Shown piece after piece: positions 45,529 to 55,429 of a stretch of DNA of 64,000 bases (positions within the stretch are counted from its first letter, which is position 1; the number at the start of each line of letters is the position of its first letter). The notes beneath the pieces are model-generated. The model did not search any database, was not told the origin of the DNA, and saw nothing but the letters and a program-made list of their open reading frames with translations. The position numbers were made by a program, and so were the translations under genes. The stretch spans positions 2,325 to 66,324 of the forward strand of contig NZ_JEMV01000027.1 of the NCBI RefSeq assembly GCF_000588875.1, written 5' to 3'. Source of the stretch: Sphingobium sp. Ant17. Its GTDB lineage: Bacteria; Pseudomonadota; Alphaproteobacteria; Sphingomonadales; Sphingomonadaceae.

Positions 45529-48126
45529 ATGGCCGACATGCACGCTTCCCCCGTTTCTCCCTCCATCATTCGTCGCTCGGATTATCGCCCGCCCGACTGG
45601 CTTGTGCCCGACATCGCGTTCGATTTCGACCTTGATCCTGCCCGCACCCGGGTCCGCGCGACCCTGATAGTCACGCGCAACGGCGATCATGATCGGCCTT
45701 TGCGGCTCGACGGCGATGGCCTCATCCCGTTGGAGGTCCGCATTGATGGCGAAACCGCCACGACCGACCAATGGCATATCGAAGCTGGATCTTTGTCCGT
45801 GTCGCTGTCCGGTTCAACACATAGCGTCGAAACGCTGGTCGAACTGGCCCCGGATGCCAACAGCAAGCTAATGGGCCTTTACGCCAGCGGTGGCCTGCTT
45901 TGCACCCAGTGCGAGGCGGAGGGGTTTCGCCGCATCACCTTCTTCCCCGACCGACCGGACATCTTGTCGCGCTATGATGTGACGTTGCGCGCCGACAAGG
46001 CGCGCTTCCCCATATTGCTCTCCAACGGTGACCCGGTCGCGCAAGGGGAGGGCGACGCCGGACAGCATTGGACACGCTGGGTCGATCCCTTCCCCAAGCC
46101 TTGCTATCTGTTCGCGCTGGTGGCCGCCGACCTCGCCTGCAATGTCGACAGCTTCGTGACGATGAACGGCCGTAACGTGCAATTGGGTATCTGGGTGCGC
46201 GAGGTAGACCTGCCCCGCACCGGCCACGCCATGCAGGCGCTCAAAAATTCCATGGCCTGGGACGAGCGCGTCTATGGCCGCGAATATGATCTCGATGTTT
46301 TCAACATCGTCGCCGTGGCCGATTTCAACTTCGGCGCGATGGAGAATAAAGGCCTCAACATCTTCAATTCCCGCTATATTTTGGCCGACCCGGAAACCGC
46401 GACCGACATCGACTATGATGGCGTCGAAGGCGTTGTGGCGCATGAATATTTCCACAACTGGTCGGGCAATCGCGTCACCTGCCGCGACTGGTTCCAACTG
46501 AGCCTGAAGGAAGGCTTCACCGTCTTTCGCGACCAGAATTTCTCGGCCGATATGGGTAGCCACGCGGTCAAGCGGATCGAGGATGTGCGCATCCTGCGCG
46601 CTGCCCAGTTTCAGGAGGATTCAGGCCCGCTTGCCCATCCGGTACGCCCGGAATCCTATATGGAAATCAGTAACTTCTACACCGCGACCATCTATAATAA
46701 GGGCGCGGAGCTGATCCGCATGATCGCGCTGATGCTGGGCCCGGAACGTTTCCGCGCGGGCACCGATCTCTATTTCGATCGCCATGATGGCCAAGCCGCC
46801 ACCTGCGAGGATTTCGTGTTGGCGATGGAGGAGGGGGGCGAGATCGACTTAACCCAGTTCCGTCGCTGGTATGAACAGGCCGGAACCCCACACGTCCGCG
46901 CCACGCTCGATCATGATCCGGTGACCCGGATGGTGAACTTGCATTTGCAACAGTCGCTTGCCCCCACGCCGGGTCAGCCGGACAAGGCCCCAATGGCGAT
47001 CCCGCTGCGTGTCGCCTTGTTCGATCCGACGACCGGCGCGCATCATGGCGATGAACTGCTGATGCTCACCGAGCCGCAGCAGAGCTTCACCTTCCCCGAC
47101 TTCGCTACTGCGCCGATCCTGTCGATCAATCGCGGTTTCTCCGCCCCGGTGATCGTCGATACCAACCGCAGCCAGGACGACCTCGCCTTCCTGTCGGCGC
47201 ATGATGATGATCCGTTCGCCCGCTATGAGGCGATGCAGCAGTTGATGGTCAATATCCTGGTCGGCCGCATCGCCGGGCAGGTAATGGATGACGACGCCGT
47301 GATCGCGGCAATCCGCCAGGTCATCTCTGACCCACTGCTCGATCCCGCCTTTGTCGCGGAAGCCATCCGCCTGCCCAGCGAAGCCTATCTCGGTGACCAG
47401 ATGGCACAGGTCGATCCCGACGCGATCCACGCCGCCCGCGAATCGCTGCAACAGCGGATCGGCGCGGAATTGGAGGTGGACTGGCGCGCGATCCATGCCC
47501 GCACCAAGGCTACCGAATTTTCCATCTCCGCTGCCGCCAAGGGGGCGCGCAAGCTGCGGAACAGCGCGCTCGGCTATCTGGTCGCCTCAGGCACGATGGA
47601 CGGCCCCGCAATGGCCTTCGTCCAGTTCGACGAGGCCCATAATATGACCGAGCGGCAAGCGGCCCTTGCCATCCTCGCCAGCGGTGAGAGTGCCGAACGG
47701 GTCGCCGCGCTCGACATCTTCTATAACCGCTATGGGGCCGACGCGCTGACGCTCGACAAATGGTTCCAGACCCAGGCCTTCGCCGTCCATCCCGATACGG
47801 TCGATCTGGTCGAGGAACTGGGGCGGCACAAGGACTTTACGCTGGCCAATCCCAATCGGGTGCGCGCCCTCTACGGCGCCTTCACGGGCAACCAATGGGC
47901 GTTCCACCATGTTTCGGGCAAGGGCTACAGGCTGGTGGCGGACTGCATCATCGCGCTCGACCGGCTTAATCCGCAAACGGCGGCGCGCCTGGTGCCGCCG
48001 CTCGGCCGCTGGAAGCGCTTCGACGAAACGCGCGCTACGCTGATGCGGGGCGAGCTCGAACGCATATTGGCGCAACCCGGCCTGTCCAAGGACGTGACCG
48101 AGCAGGCCGGTAAAAGTCTGGAATAG
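45529..48126 (+). CDS. pepN: aminopeptidase N
   Basis: The 865-residue M1 zinc aminopeptidase has GAMENKGLN, the HEYFHNW zinc site with a downstream Glu (LSLKEGFTVF) and the C-terminal helical PepN domains. It removes N-terminal amino acids from peptides in the cytoplasm. Length matches E. coli PepN. ATG 45529 gives a normal N-terminus. Confidence 0.97.
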   Translation: MADMHASPVSPSIIRRSDYRPPDWLVPDIAFDFDLDPARTRVRATLIVTRNGDHDRPLRLDGDGLIPLEVRIDGETATTDQWHIEAGSLSVSLSGSTHSVETLVELAPDANSKLMGLYASGGLLCTQCEAEGFRRITFFPDRPDILSRYDVTLRADKARFPILLSNGDPVAQGEGDAGQHWTRWVDPFPKPCYLFALVAADLACNVDSFVTMNGRNVQLGIWVREVDLPRTGHAMQALKNSMAWDERVYGREYDLDVFNIVAVADFNFGAMENKGLNIFNSRYILADPETATDIDYDGVEGVVAHEYFHNWSGNRVTCRDWFQLSLKEGFTVFRDQNFSADMGSHAVKRIEDVRILRAAQFQEDSGPLAHPVRPESYMEISNFYTATIYNKGAELIRMIALMLGPERFRAGTDLYFDRHDGQAATCEDFVLAMEEGGEIDLTQFRRWYEQAGTPHVRATLDHDPVTRMVNLHLQQSLAPTPGQPDKAPMAIPLRVALFDPTTGAHHGDELLMLTEPQQSFTFPDFATAPILSINRGFSAPVIVDTNRSQDDLAFLSAHDDDPFARYEAMQQLMVNILVGRIAGQVMDDDAVIAAIRQVISDPLLDPAFVAEAIRLPSEAYLGDQMAQVDPDAIHAARESLQQRIGAELEVDWRAIHARTKATEFSISAAAKGARKLRNSALGYLVASGTMDGPAMAFVQFDEAHNMTERQAALAILASGESAERVAALDIFYNRYGADALTLDKWFQTQAFAVHPDTVDLVEELGRHKDFTLANPNRVRALYGAFTGNQWAFHHVSGKGYRLVADCIIALDRLNPQTAARLVPPLGRWKRFDETRATLMRGELERILAQPGLSKDVTEQAGKSLE

Positions 48127-48136
48127 GTAGTATGCC

Positions 48137-48161
48137 CCCCATTCGCGCGCTGCGAACGGGG
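48137..48161. terminator. hairpin between convergent genes
   Basis: ccccattcgc (48137-48146) and gcgaacgggg (48152-48161) form a 10-bp stem with one mismatch. It lies between pepN and the opposing lipoprotein gene. It lacks a T run but is well placed to stop both transcripts. Confidence 0.5.
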
Positions 48162-48167
48162 CGGTCA

Positions 48168-48800
48168 TCAGTCCTTCATCGCCGCGACCCAGGCCGCGAC
48201 GTCGCCAGCCACTTTGTTCGCTGCCATGTTAAGCGGCGTTCCGACCGTCATCGACGTGATCTTCCCGCCCACCGGCTGGCTGGCGGTAAACCGTTGCCGG
48301 GCCAGCGCAACGCCATTGGGCGTGGTCAGCACGGCATCATAGGTGACCACTGCCATATTGCCCGGCGCGTCGAGACCAAAAGCGATCAACTCACCGGTCA
48401 ATCGTTGGCCACCATCGCCCGAAAACTGCCCCGAATCGAGCACGACCCGGTCGGTGGTCGCTGAAATCGTCTCGGCCAGCAGACGTCGGAACAGATGGCG
48501 CGGCGTGTCGGCCCATTGCACGTCCGTCACATAGGCGACGGACGTCGGGCTGGTCTGCACCGGGACACGTATCGTATCCAACATCTTGGGCGCGTCGGGA
48601 TCGGACACGATCAACGTCCGCCCTGCGCCTGCGCGCTGTGCCGTGCCAACCGGCACCTTCTGCACCGCATCCAAAGTCAGCAGCCGCTCGGGCACCTTGC
48701 CGCCGATGGATACGCAGCCTGACAGCAGGACGGCAGCGGTCAGCGCCGCCAGGGCACCGGTGGGTTTCGCATGGAACATGGTCCGCATCTCTCTCATCAT
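48168..48800 (-). CDS. ABC-type transport auxiliary lipoprotein
   Basis: The 210-residue precursor has the lipobox LLSGC and the PqiC/ABC_trans_aux layout (RTLIVSDPDAPKMLDT, SVAYVTDVQWADTPRHLF, LARQRFTASQPV). It is the outer-membrane partner of MCE lipid transport systems. Its ATG overlaps the mlaD stop (ATGA). Confidence 0.88.
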   Translation of the reverse strand: MMREMRTMFHAKPTGALAALTAAVLLSGCVSIGGKVPERLLTLDAVQKVPVGTAQRAGAGRTLIVSDPDAPKMLDTIRVPVQTSPTSVAYVTDVQWADTPRHLFRRLLAETISATTDRVVLDSGQFSGDGGQRLTGELIAFGLDAPGNMAVVTYDAVLTTPNGVALARQRFTASQPVGGKITSMTVGTPLNMAANKVAGDVAAWVAAMKD

Positions 48801-49759
48801 GGCTTATAGTCCGGCAGCTTGGGCGATCCGACCAGCGAACCCGCGCCCTGCTGGTCCAATTTCTCGGCAACGCCGCGGAATGCGCGCGACATTTCACGCA
48901 GGTCGCGGACCAACTGGTTCACTTCCGGCATGGTCTGGGTGCTGAACGCTTCCACGCCCGGCTGCGCCGCGCCGATGGTCTTGTCCAGCGTATCGATGCT
49001 GCGCGTTGCCGATTGCACGCTCTTGCGCAAGTCGGCCATCAGCGGCCTGCCTTCTTCGTTCAGCATCGCATCGGTTGTCGCCGCCAGCTTGCCGATCTGC
49101 TCGACGGCAACGCCGGTGCGCTGCACCGCGATACGCGCCTCGGCCAGGGTCGCGGCGATCTCGGGGCTACGGTCGGCCAAAGCGCCCGACACCCGCTCGA
49201 CATTGGCCAATATGCCGGCGATCGACTGTTGATTCTTGTCGCTCAGCACTTCGGTCAGCCGCTCGGTCAGCGTCGATAAGCGCTCCAGCAATTGCGGCGC
49301 GCTGTTGAGCAATTCGCCCAGTGCCCCCGGCTTGGTCGGGATGACGGGTACGCCATCGGGACATACGGCCTGAGGATTTTCCGCCGGACAGATGATCGGC
49401 GGCGCGCCCTTGACTGCGCCGTCCAGCACCACTTCGCTCACCCCGGTAAAGCCGACACCTGCAATGCTGGCGGTCGTGCCCTGCAGCACCGGTGTTCCGT
49501 CCTTCACCGTGATGCGCACCCGCACGAAGCCTGGGTCGCGCTTCCACAGGTCGATCGATTCCACCTGACCGGAGGGAACGCCCGCATAGTTGACGCTCGA
49601 TCCTTTGGCCAAGCCGCTGACCGACTGTTTGAAGAAGATGTCATATTGCTTGTTCTGCCCGTCGGAAATGCGGGAGAACCAGAAGGCAGCAATGATCACC
49701 GCCGCCAGCAGCAGCAGCGTGACCGTGCCCACCAGCACATGGTTGGAGCGGGTTTCCAT
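48797..49759 (-). CDS. mlaD: MlaD-family MCE lipid transport protein
   Basis: The 320-residue protein has one N-terminal span (LLLAAVIIAAFWFS) and a single MCE domain (SVNYAGVPSGQVESIDL, GVGFTGVSEVVLDG), then a long coiled region. The periplasmic MCE ring carries phospholipids. It is the third gene of the minus-strand operon. Confidence 0.93.
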   Translation of the reverse strand: METRSNHVLVGTVTLLLLAAVIIAAFWFSRISDGQNKQYDIFFKQSVSGLAKGSSVNYAGVPSGQVESIDLWKRDPGFVRVRITVKDGTPVLQGTTASIAGVGFTGVSEVVLDGAVKGAPPIICPAENPQAVCPDGVPVIPTKPGALGELLNSAPQLLERLSTLTERLTEVLSDKNQQSIAGILANVERVSGALADRSPEIAATLAEARIAVQRTGVAVEQIGKLAATTDAMLNEEGRPLMADLRKSVQSATRSIDTLDKTIGAAQPGVEAFSTQTMPEVNQLVRDLREMSRAFRGVAEKLDQQGAGSLVGSPKLPDYKP

Positions 49760-49762
49760 ATC

Positions 49763-50635
49763 CTATTGCCTTCCGTCGGGCGGGGTCTGTGCCGCCTTGT
49801 TCTTTTCCCGCGATACCGCCGCCGTCGCGGCGCGGCCACGCGGCCCATTGAAATATTCCTGAATCCACGGATGGTCGAGTGCCAGCAGTTCATCGATCGT
49901 GCCCACCGCGATCACCTTCTTGTCCGCCAGCACCGCCACCCGATCACAGATCGAATAGAGCGTATCGAGATCATGGGTGATGAGGAAGACGGTAAGACCC
50001 AAAGTCTCCTGCAATTTGCGCGTCTGCTCGTCGAACGCTGCCGCGCCGATCGGGTCCAGGCCCGCCGTTGGCTCGTCGAGGAACAGCAGGTCCGGGTCCA
50101 GCGCCAGGGCGCGGGCGAGGCCTGCGCGCTTCTTCATGCCGCCCGACAGTTCCGATGGATATTTCGGCCCCGCCTCGGCGGGCAGGCCGGTCATGCGGAT
50201 CTTGTAGGCGGCGATCTCGTCGCGCAATTGCGGCCCAATATTGGGATAATATTCGCGGATCGGCACTTCGATATTTTCCGCGACGGTCAGCGTGGAAAAC
50301 AGCGCGCCACCCTGGAACAACACGCCCCAGCGCTTGCGGATCGCCAGCGCATCGTCATCCAGCCGCCCGACCATCGATTCGCCAAAGACGTGGATCTCAC
50401 CTGCATCGGGCGTTTGCAGCCCGATGATCGCGCGCATCAAGACGGACTTGCCGGTGCCCGACCCGCCGACCACGCCCAATATCTCGCCCTTGCGTACGTC
50501 GAGGTCGAGGCCGTCATGAATGACCTGATCGCCAAAGGCATTGCGGATGCCGCGCACCGAAATGGCGATATCGGACTCCTCGACCGCCTGGGCGAGCCGC
50601 GCTTCTTCGGCCTGACGCTGTTCCTCTTCGTTCAT
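49763..50635 (-). CDS. mlaF: MlaF-type ABC ATPase
   Basis: The 290-residue ATPase has Walker A GGSGTGKS, signature LSGGM and Walker B LLFLDEPTAG, with the ITHDLDT switch. It powers MlaE. ATG 50635 overlaps the mlaE stop (ATGA). Confidence 0.95.
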   Translation of the reverse strand: MNEEEQRQAEEARLAQAVEESDIAISVRGIRNAFGDQVIHDGLDLDVRKGEILGVVGGSGTGKSVLMRAIIGLQTPDAGEIHVFGESMVGRLDDDALAIRKRWGVLFQGGALFSTLTVAENIEVPIREYYPNIGPQLRDEIAAYKIRMTGLPAEAGPKYPSELSGGMKKRAGLARALALDPDLLFLDEPTAGLDPIGAAAFDEQTRKLQETLGLTVFLITHDLDTLYSICDRVAVLADKKVIAVGTIDELLALDHPWIQEYFNGPRGRAATAAVSREKNKAAQTPPDGRQ

Positions 50636-51744
50636 CAGTTCCACCCCACCCAGGTGAAGAACACCGCGAAGAAAGCATCGATGACGATGACCAGGAAGAT
50701 CGCCTGCACGACGGCGGCGGTGGTGCGCAGCCCCACTTCCTCCGCATTGCCCTTGACCTGCATCCCCTGGAAACAGCCGGAAATGGCGATGATCAGGCCG
50801 AACACGGGTGCCTTGATCAACCCGACCCACAGGTCGGTGATCGGCACGACTTCGCGCAGCCGTTGAAAGAAGGTGATGGGCGGAATATCGAGCGCAATCG
50901 CGCACAGGAATGCGCCACCGATGATCGACATGATCGACGCGTAAAAGCCCAGCAGCGGCATCATGATGACGACGGCCAAGGTGCGCGGCAACACCAGCGC
51001 CTCCATCGGCGACACGCCGATGGTCCGCATCGCGTCGATTTCCTCGGTCAGCTTCATCGTGCCCAATTGCGCGGCAAAGGCCGACCCGGAGCGACCCGCG
51101 ACCATGATCGCGGTCATCAAGACGCCGAGTTCCCGGAAGGTCAGGCGGCCGACCAGGTTGATCGTCAACATCTCCATGCCGAACTGGCGCAACTGCACCG
51201 ATCCTTGCTGGGCGATGACGATGCCGATCAGGAAGCTCATCAGACCGATAATGCCCAGCGCCGCGACGCCGACGACCTCGAACCGCTGCACGACCGCATT
51301 GACGCGGAATCGGCTGGGGTGACGGATCAGGCTCCAGGACGCCACGAGCGTCGCGCCGAAAAAGCCGAGCAGCCCCAACAGCGTCGATGCCGCCGCATGC
51401 ACTGCTTCGCCGATCTGACCGACGACCCGGCGCAGCGCCGGAACATCGTCGGGATAAATCGACACCGGATCGTCCAGCGCACCGACCGTATCGATCAGTC
51501 GCTGCGCATCCGGGCGCGCGCCACTAATGTCGCTACCCAGCCGCTTGGCGGCGCGATGGACTGTCCACGCGCCGATCGTATCCATATGATCGACGTCGGA
51601 CAGGTCGATCGTGCCGACCGGACCCTGCACGGCATCCAGCCGATCGGGCAGGTCGTGCAGCGACGCGATTGCCAGCGAACCGGAAAGCCGCAGCACGCTG
51701 CCGCCGTCGCGTTGTTCTTCGGCCAGTGAAGCAGCTTTATTCAT
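50635..51744 (-). CDS. mlaE: MlaE-type permease with STAS domain
   Basis: The 369-residue protein fuses an N-terminal STAS domain (GTIDLSDVDHMDTIGAW) to the MlaE permease (GRLTFRELGVLMTAIMVAGRSGSAFAAQLGTM, EEIDAMRTIGVSP). In enterobacteria the STAS protein MlaB is separate. It is the first gene of the operon. Confidence 0.95.
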   Translation of the reverse strand: MNKAASLAEEQRDGGSVLRLSGSLAIASLHDLPDRLDAVQGPVGTIDLSDVDHMDTIGAWTVHRAAKRLGSDISGARPDAQRLIDTVGALDDPVSIYPDDVPALRRVVGQIGEAVHAAASTLLGLLGFFGATLVASWSLIRHPSRFRVNAVVQRFEVVGVAALGIIGLMSFLIGIVIAQQGSVQLRQFGMEMLTINLVGRLTFRELGVLMTAIMVAGRSGSAFAAQLGTMKLTEEIDAMRTIGVSPMEALVLPRTLAVVIMMPLLGFYASIMSIIGGAFLCAIALDIPPITFFQRLREVVPITDLWVGLIKAPVFGLIIAISGCFQGMQVKGNAEEVGLRTTAAVVQAIFLVIVIDAFFAVFFTWVGWN

Positions 51745-51842
51745 GCGGAGGGATTAGTGGTCCAATATCGGTTGCACGGCAAGCCGAAACGGCCCATCCG
51801 CAAGTCCGAACGAAGGGCAGCGGCAAAAGTTTCGGACACGGC

Positions 51843-52517
51843 ATGACGCACCGGTTGGCAATTTACGACATGGATCGCACGGTGACGTTCAGCGGCACCT
51901 ATACCGGCTTTCTCATTCATGTGGCGCGGGCAATGGCCCCGTGGCGGCTGATATTGCTGTCCTGCGTCGCGCTGCTGATGCTGGCCTATGTGTTCAAGCT
52001 GCTGTCGCGTCAGCGGCTCAAGGAACTTAACCAGGCGCTGATGATCGGATTTCATGTGGAACGCGCGCGGTTGATGCCGCATGTCGAAAGCTATGCCGAC
52101 AAGGTGCTGGCGACGAACCTGCGCGCCGATGCCGTGGCGCAGATCGCGCGCGACCGCGCCGATGGCTATCGCCTCGTCCTCGCCACCGCCTCCTACCGTC
52201 TCTATGTCGAACCGATCGCCCGGCGGCTGGGTTTCGACGCGGTGATCGCGACCGACCATCTCTCGCAGGATCTGCGCTATGTCCGCGCCAAGATTGCGGG
52301 CGAGAATTGCTACGACACTGGCAAGCTGCGGATGATCAAGGCCTGGATGGCGGCGCAGGCGATCGATCGCACCCAGACCCATATCCGCGCCTATTCCGAC
52401 CATGTGTCTGACGCACCGATGCTGGAATTTGCCGACGTCCCCATTGCCTCCAATCCGCACAAGCCGCTGGCGAAGCTGGCGGCGGCGCGCGGCTGGACAC
52501 GCGTCGACTGGAATTAG
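51843..52517 (+). CDS. HAD-IB family hydrolase
   Basis: The 224-residue protein has the catalytic YDMDRTVT (D9, D11), a membrane-like stretch (LILLSCVALLMLAYVF), VLATASYR and YSDHVSDAPML. It is a phosphatase of the SerB-like HAD-IB group; lipid phosphate substrates are possible. ATG 51843 was chosen because the catalytic motif must be near the N-terminus. Confidence 0.92.
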   Translation: MTHRLAIYDMDRTVTFSGTYTGFLIHVARAMAPWRLILLSCVALLMLAYVFKLLSRQRLKELNQALMIGFHVERARLMPHVESYADKVLATNLRADAVAQIARDRADGYRLVLATASYRLYVEPIARRLGFDAVIATDHLSQDLRYVRAKIAGENCYDTGKLRMIKAWMAAQAIDRTQTHIRAYSDHVSDAPMLEFADVPIASNPHKPLAKLAAARGWTRVDWN

Positions 52518-52527
52518 AAATAGACAT

Positions 52528-52556
52528 CCGTTCGTTTCGAGCGAAGTCGAGAAACG
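52528..52556. repeat. REP-like palindrome
   Basis: ccgttcgtttcgagcgaagt is followed by cgagaaacg, an imperfect palindrome of the sphingomonad REP type, between two convergent genes. It resembles the unit at 27404-27476. Confidence 0.55.
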
Positions 52557-52580
52557 CTCTAACCGAACCGATATGTCGGT

Positions 52581-54461
52581 CTAACGCATCGCTGACCGTG
52601 CCAGCGCGTCGCAATCCGCATCGCTGGCGCGGGGCACCTTGTCGCCACCGATCGCATCGCCGATCATCTTGATGATGCCCTTGGCCGATCGCGCTTCCTT
52701 GGGTACCTGAATGTCTGGTGCCTTGATCGTGCCGCGGATTGGCACCGTTCCTTTCAGCCGCAACAGACTGCCCTGTTTGGGCTGCCCGCTCAGCGTCAGC
52801 GCCAGCACCTCATCCGACAGGCGGATCGTGCCGGTGGCGCGGGTCTGCGCGCGGGACGTATCGATCAGCACCGGGTTGGTTCTGGCCACCCCGTTCTTGA
52901 CGTCGAACCGCGCGACCATGCAGCGCAGGACCGCCATCTTGTCCTTGTCGATGGTCAGCCCCTTGCCGACATCCTGCCCCATCAACGCCGCCGTGCGCGC
53001 CGGGATCGATCCATCGCGTGCGACCAGCGCGATCGTGCCCGACGACTGCCCGACCGATTGGCGGATGGTGCGCCCCGGCCCATTGAGCGCTATCCGCCCC
53101 ACCAGCCCACCGTCGATCCGCGTTTCGGGAAAGAAGTCGAGCAGCCGCGCTGACCGCAGGTCAAGCGCCAGGTCGAGTCGCGGCCCGCCATCGCGCTGAT
53201 CCACCGTCAACCGCCCGCCCAGCACCCCGCGGGTCAGGTCCATCCGCAACGGTTCGACCACCAGCCGACTGCGCTCCAGCGTCAGCACGCCCTTGAGCGA
53301 ACGGAACGGGCTGGACCCAGGCCATAACAGCCGATCCGCCTGTATCTCCAGGCGACCATCGGTGCGCGCCATATTGCGCAGGTCGATGGCGGTATCCGGG
53401 ATCAGCCGGTCGCCCAGCCGCGCGCGCTTGGCTGCGGCCTTGCGTCGGCCCTCGTCCGACGACAGGTCGTTGAAATCCAGTTGCGCCGCGCGGATCGTGC
53501 CGTCGATCCGGGTACGACCCTCGCGCTTGCGGACGGTGGCATGGCCCGCAATCTCGGACCGGCCAATCGTGCCTTTGAGCGATTCGATGATCCAGTCCGG
53601 CCGCTCGCGCACCACCTGTGCCGTCAGCCGCACGGGCTGCGTGCCCGGCAGGCCCGCTTCGATGATCGCGTCCAGCACCCGCAGGTCGATCGCATGACCC
53701 GTCACCTTGCCGCGCAGATGGCCGATGTCGAGCGGCCCATCCATCGTGCCGTCGAACGTCATGCCCACCGCATCGCCCGCGATCTCGGCCTGGAATGGCC
53801 AGCGCACACCCGCCTTATGCCCCAATATCGCCGCACCATTGGCGGTCACCGTCACAGGATGGCCACGTATGTCACCCTTGCCGGACAGGCGCAGCCCCTT
53901 GCCATCGACGATCAGCGCCGCGTCGACCGACCGCCTGCGTTTGTCGTCGCGATAGGCGATGCTGCTGTCGCTGACGGTCAGGGTGCGCAGCGCGGGGCGC
54001 TTGCCCTTGCTGTCATCGCCACCGCTACGCTCGCCGCGCCAGCTTTCGCGCCCATCGGCCGCGCGATAGAAGTTCAGGCGCGCGCGGCGCAGGTCCAGCG
54101 TCTCCACCACCGACCCGCCGGTCAGCAGCGCGAACGCCGAAAAACCCACCCGCGCCTCGCCGATCCGGGCGAGATCGCCATCCCCCTTGGCCCAGTCCGG
54201 TTGCGGCACCCGCATATCGGTCAGGCGCACGATGGGGTGAAAAGAAAAGCGATCCTCACGCGTCATCGCGCCGATCGTCACGGGCTTGCCGATCCGCGCC
54301 GACAGCCGTTCCTCGATCCGCTCTTTGAACAGGCCCCAGGGGAAGGCCGCCAGCAGCAGGACGGCAAGCACCAGCAGCACGACCAATCCGGCACCAATGC
54401 CTATGGCCCATCGCGATCCAGTCTTTGCGTTCGCCACCACCCGTCCCATCCCCCTGATCAT
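52581..54461 (-). CDS. AsmA family protein
   Basis: The 626-residue protein has one N-terminal span (WAIGIGAGLVVLLVLAVLLLA) and the AsmA fold: FPWGLFKERIEERLSARIGKPVTIG and then repetitive beta structure, ending with SGTIALVARDGSI. AsmA-like bridges span the periplasm and move phospholipids. ATG 54461 is preferred; an extension to 54533 is open. Confidence 0.92.
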   Translation of the reverse strand: MIRGMGRVVANAKTGSRWAIGIGAGLVVLLVLAVLLLAAFPWGLFKERIEERLSARIGKPVTIGAMTREDRFSFHPIVRLTDMRVPQPDWAKGDGDLARIGEARVGFSAFALLTGGSVVETLDLRRARLNFYRAADGRESWRGERSGGDDSKGKRPALRTLTVSDSSIAYRDDKRRRSVDAALIVDGKGLRLSGKGDIRGHPVTVTANGAAILGHKAGVRWPFQAEIAGDAVGMTFDGTMDGPLDIGHLRGKVTGHAIDLRVLDAIIEAGLPGTQPVRLTAQVVRERPDWIIESLKGTIGRSEIAGHATVRKREGRTRIDGTIRAAQLDFNDLSSDEGRRKAAAKRARLGDRLIPDTAIDLRNMARTDGRLEIQADRLLWPGSSPFRSLKGVLTLERSRLVVEPLRMDLTRGVLGGRLTVDQRDGGPRLDLALDLRSARLLDFFPETRIDGGLVGRIALNGPGRTIRQSVGQSSGTIALVARDGSIPARTAALMGQDVGKGLTIDKDKMAVLRCMVARFDVKNGVARTNPVLIDTSRAQTRATGTIRLSDEVLALTLSGQPKQGSLLRLKGTVPIRGTIKAPDIQVPKEARSAKGIIKMIGDAIGGDKVPRASDADCDALARSAMR

Positions 54462-54495
54462 CGTATCGCACCCAACGCACGACTCGTCGCTGGGT

Positions 54496-55425
54496 TCAGC
54501 CGCGCACCGGGGAGGGGAGCGGCGCTCCGGCAAAATGCGCCGCCAGATTGGCCAGCATCATCTGCGCCATTTGCGCCACTGCCTCATGCGTGGCCCCGCC
54601 GGTATGCGGGGTCAGCACGACATTGGGCACATCGGTCCAGCGCGCCGGATCGGTCGGTTCGGGATCATAGACATCGATTGCCGCGCCGCCCAATCGCCCG
54701 GACGTGAGCGCCGCGATCAGCGCCGCTTCATCCACCAACTGCCCGCGCGCGACATTGACCAGCAACCCCTCCGGCCCCAGCGCATCCAGGATCACAGCGG
54801 AGATCATACCCCGATTGCTCTCATCCGCCCGCGCCGCGACCAGCATTATGTCGCTCTCCCGCGCCAGCGCGTCCAGGCTGGCGGCGCGCGGCCAGGGGAG
54901 GGCGGGCTTCTCGCGCGGCCCCCACCAACGAACCTGCATCCGCATCGCCTGCGCCCGCTCCGCCACCGCCACGCCGATCGATCCCATGCCGACGATGCCC
55001 AGCTTCGCCCCACCCATCGACCGGGTCCGCGTCTTGGCCTCCATCGTCCATTGGCCCGCGCGCAAATGCCGGTCGCCGCCCACGATCCAGCGCCGATGCG
55101 CGATCATCAGGCCGATCGCATGATCGGCGACATCCTGCGCATTGGCGTCGCCCGCATGAGTCACCGCAATGCCGCGCTCCCGCGCCAGCGCCAGGTCCAC
55201 GCCGTCATAGCCCACGGTGAAGCAGGCGATCAGCGACAGGCGCGGCATCGCGTCGACCAGCGCCCGCTCCAGCACGAACTCGCCCGCCCAGATCACGGCG
55301 TCCACACGTGCCAGCGCCGCCGCATCGGGCTGTTCCCACAGCGTCATGACGTCATAATCCTGCGCCAGCAGGGGCACGACCGGGGCCAGCAAAGCCTGGC
55401 CCACCAAGAGAGCCGGTCGCGTCAT
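54496..55425 (-). CDS. D-isomer 2-hydroxyacid dehydrogenase
   Basis: The 309-residue NAD-dependent enzyme has GIVGMGSIGVAVAERA, a catalytic Arg in NVARGQLVDE, Glu in YDPEP and His in LTPHTGG. The substrate is not determinable (hydroxypyruvate/glyoxylate group). Its start is 4 bp after the PLP enzyme stop, so they are co-transcribed. Confidence 0.93.
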   Translation of the reverse strand: MTRPALLVGQALLAPVVPLLAQDYDVMTLWEQPDAAALARVDAVIWAGEFVLERALVDAMPRLSLIACFTVGYDGVDLALARERGIAVTHAGDANAQDVADHAIGLMIAHRRWIVGGDRHLRAGQWTMEAKTRTRSMGGAKLGIVGMGSIGVAVAERAQAMRMQVRWWGPREKPALPWPRAASLDALARESDIMLVAARADESNRGMISAVILDALGPEGLLVNVARGQLVDEAALIAALTSGRLGGAAIDVYDPEPTDPARWTDVPNVVLTPHTGGATHEAVAQMAQMMLANLAAHFAGAPLPSPVRG

Positions 55426-55429
55426 CGCC

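Noticed and set aside
52051-52063. parS-like tttcatgtggaac in the HAD gene
   Set aside because: The central CACGTG core is changed to CATGTG and the arms are incomplete.
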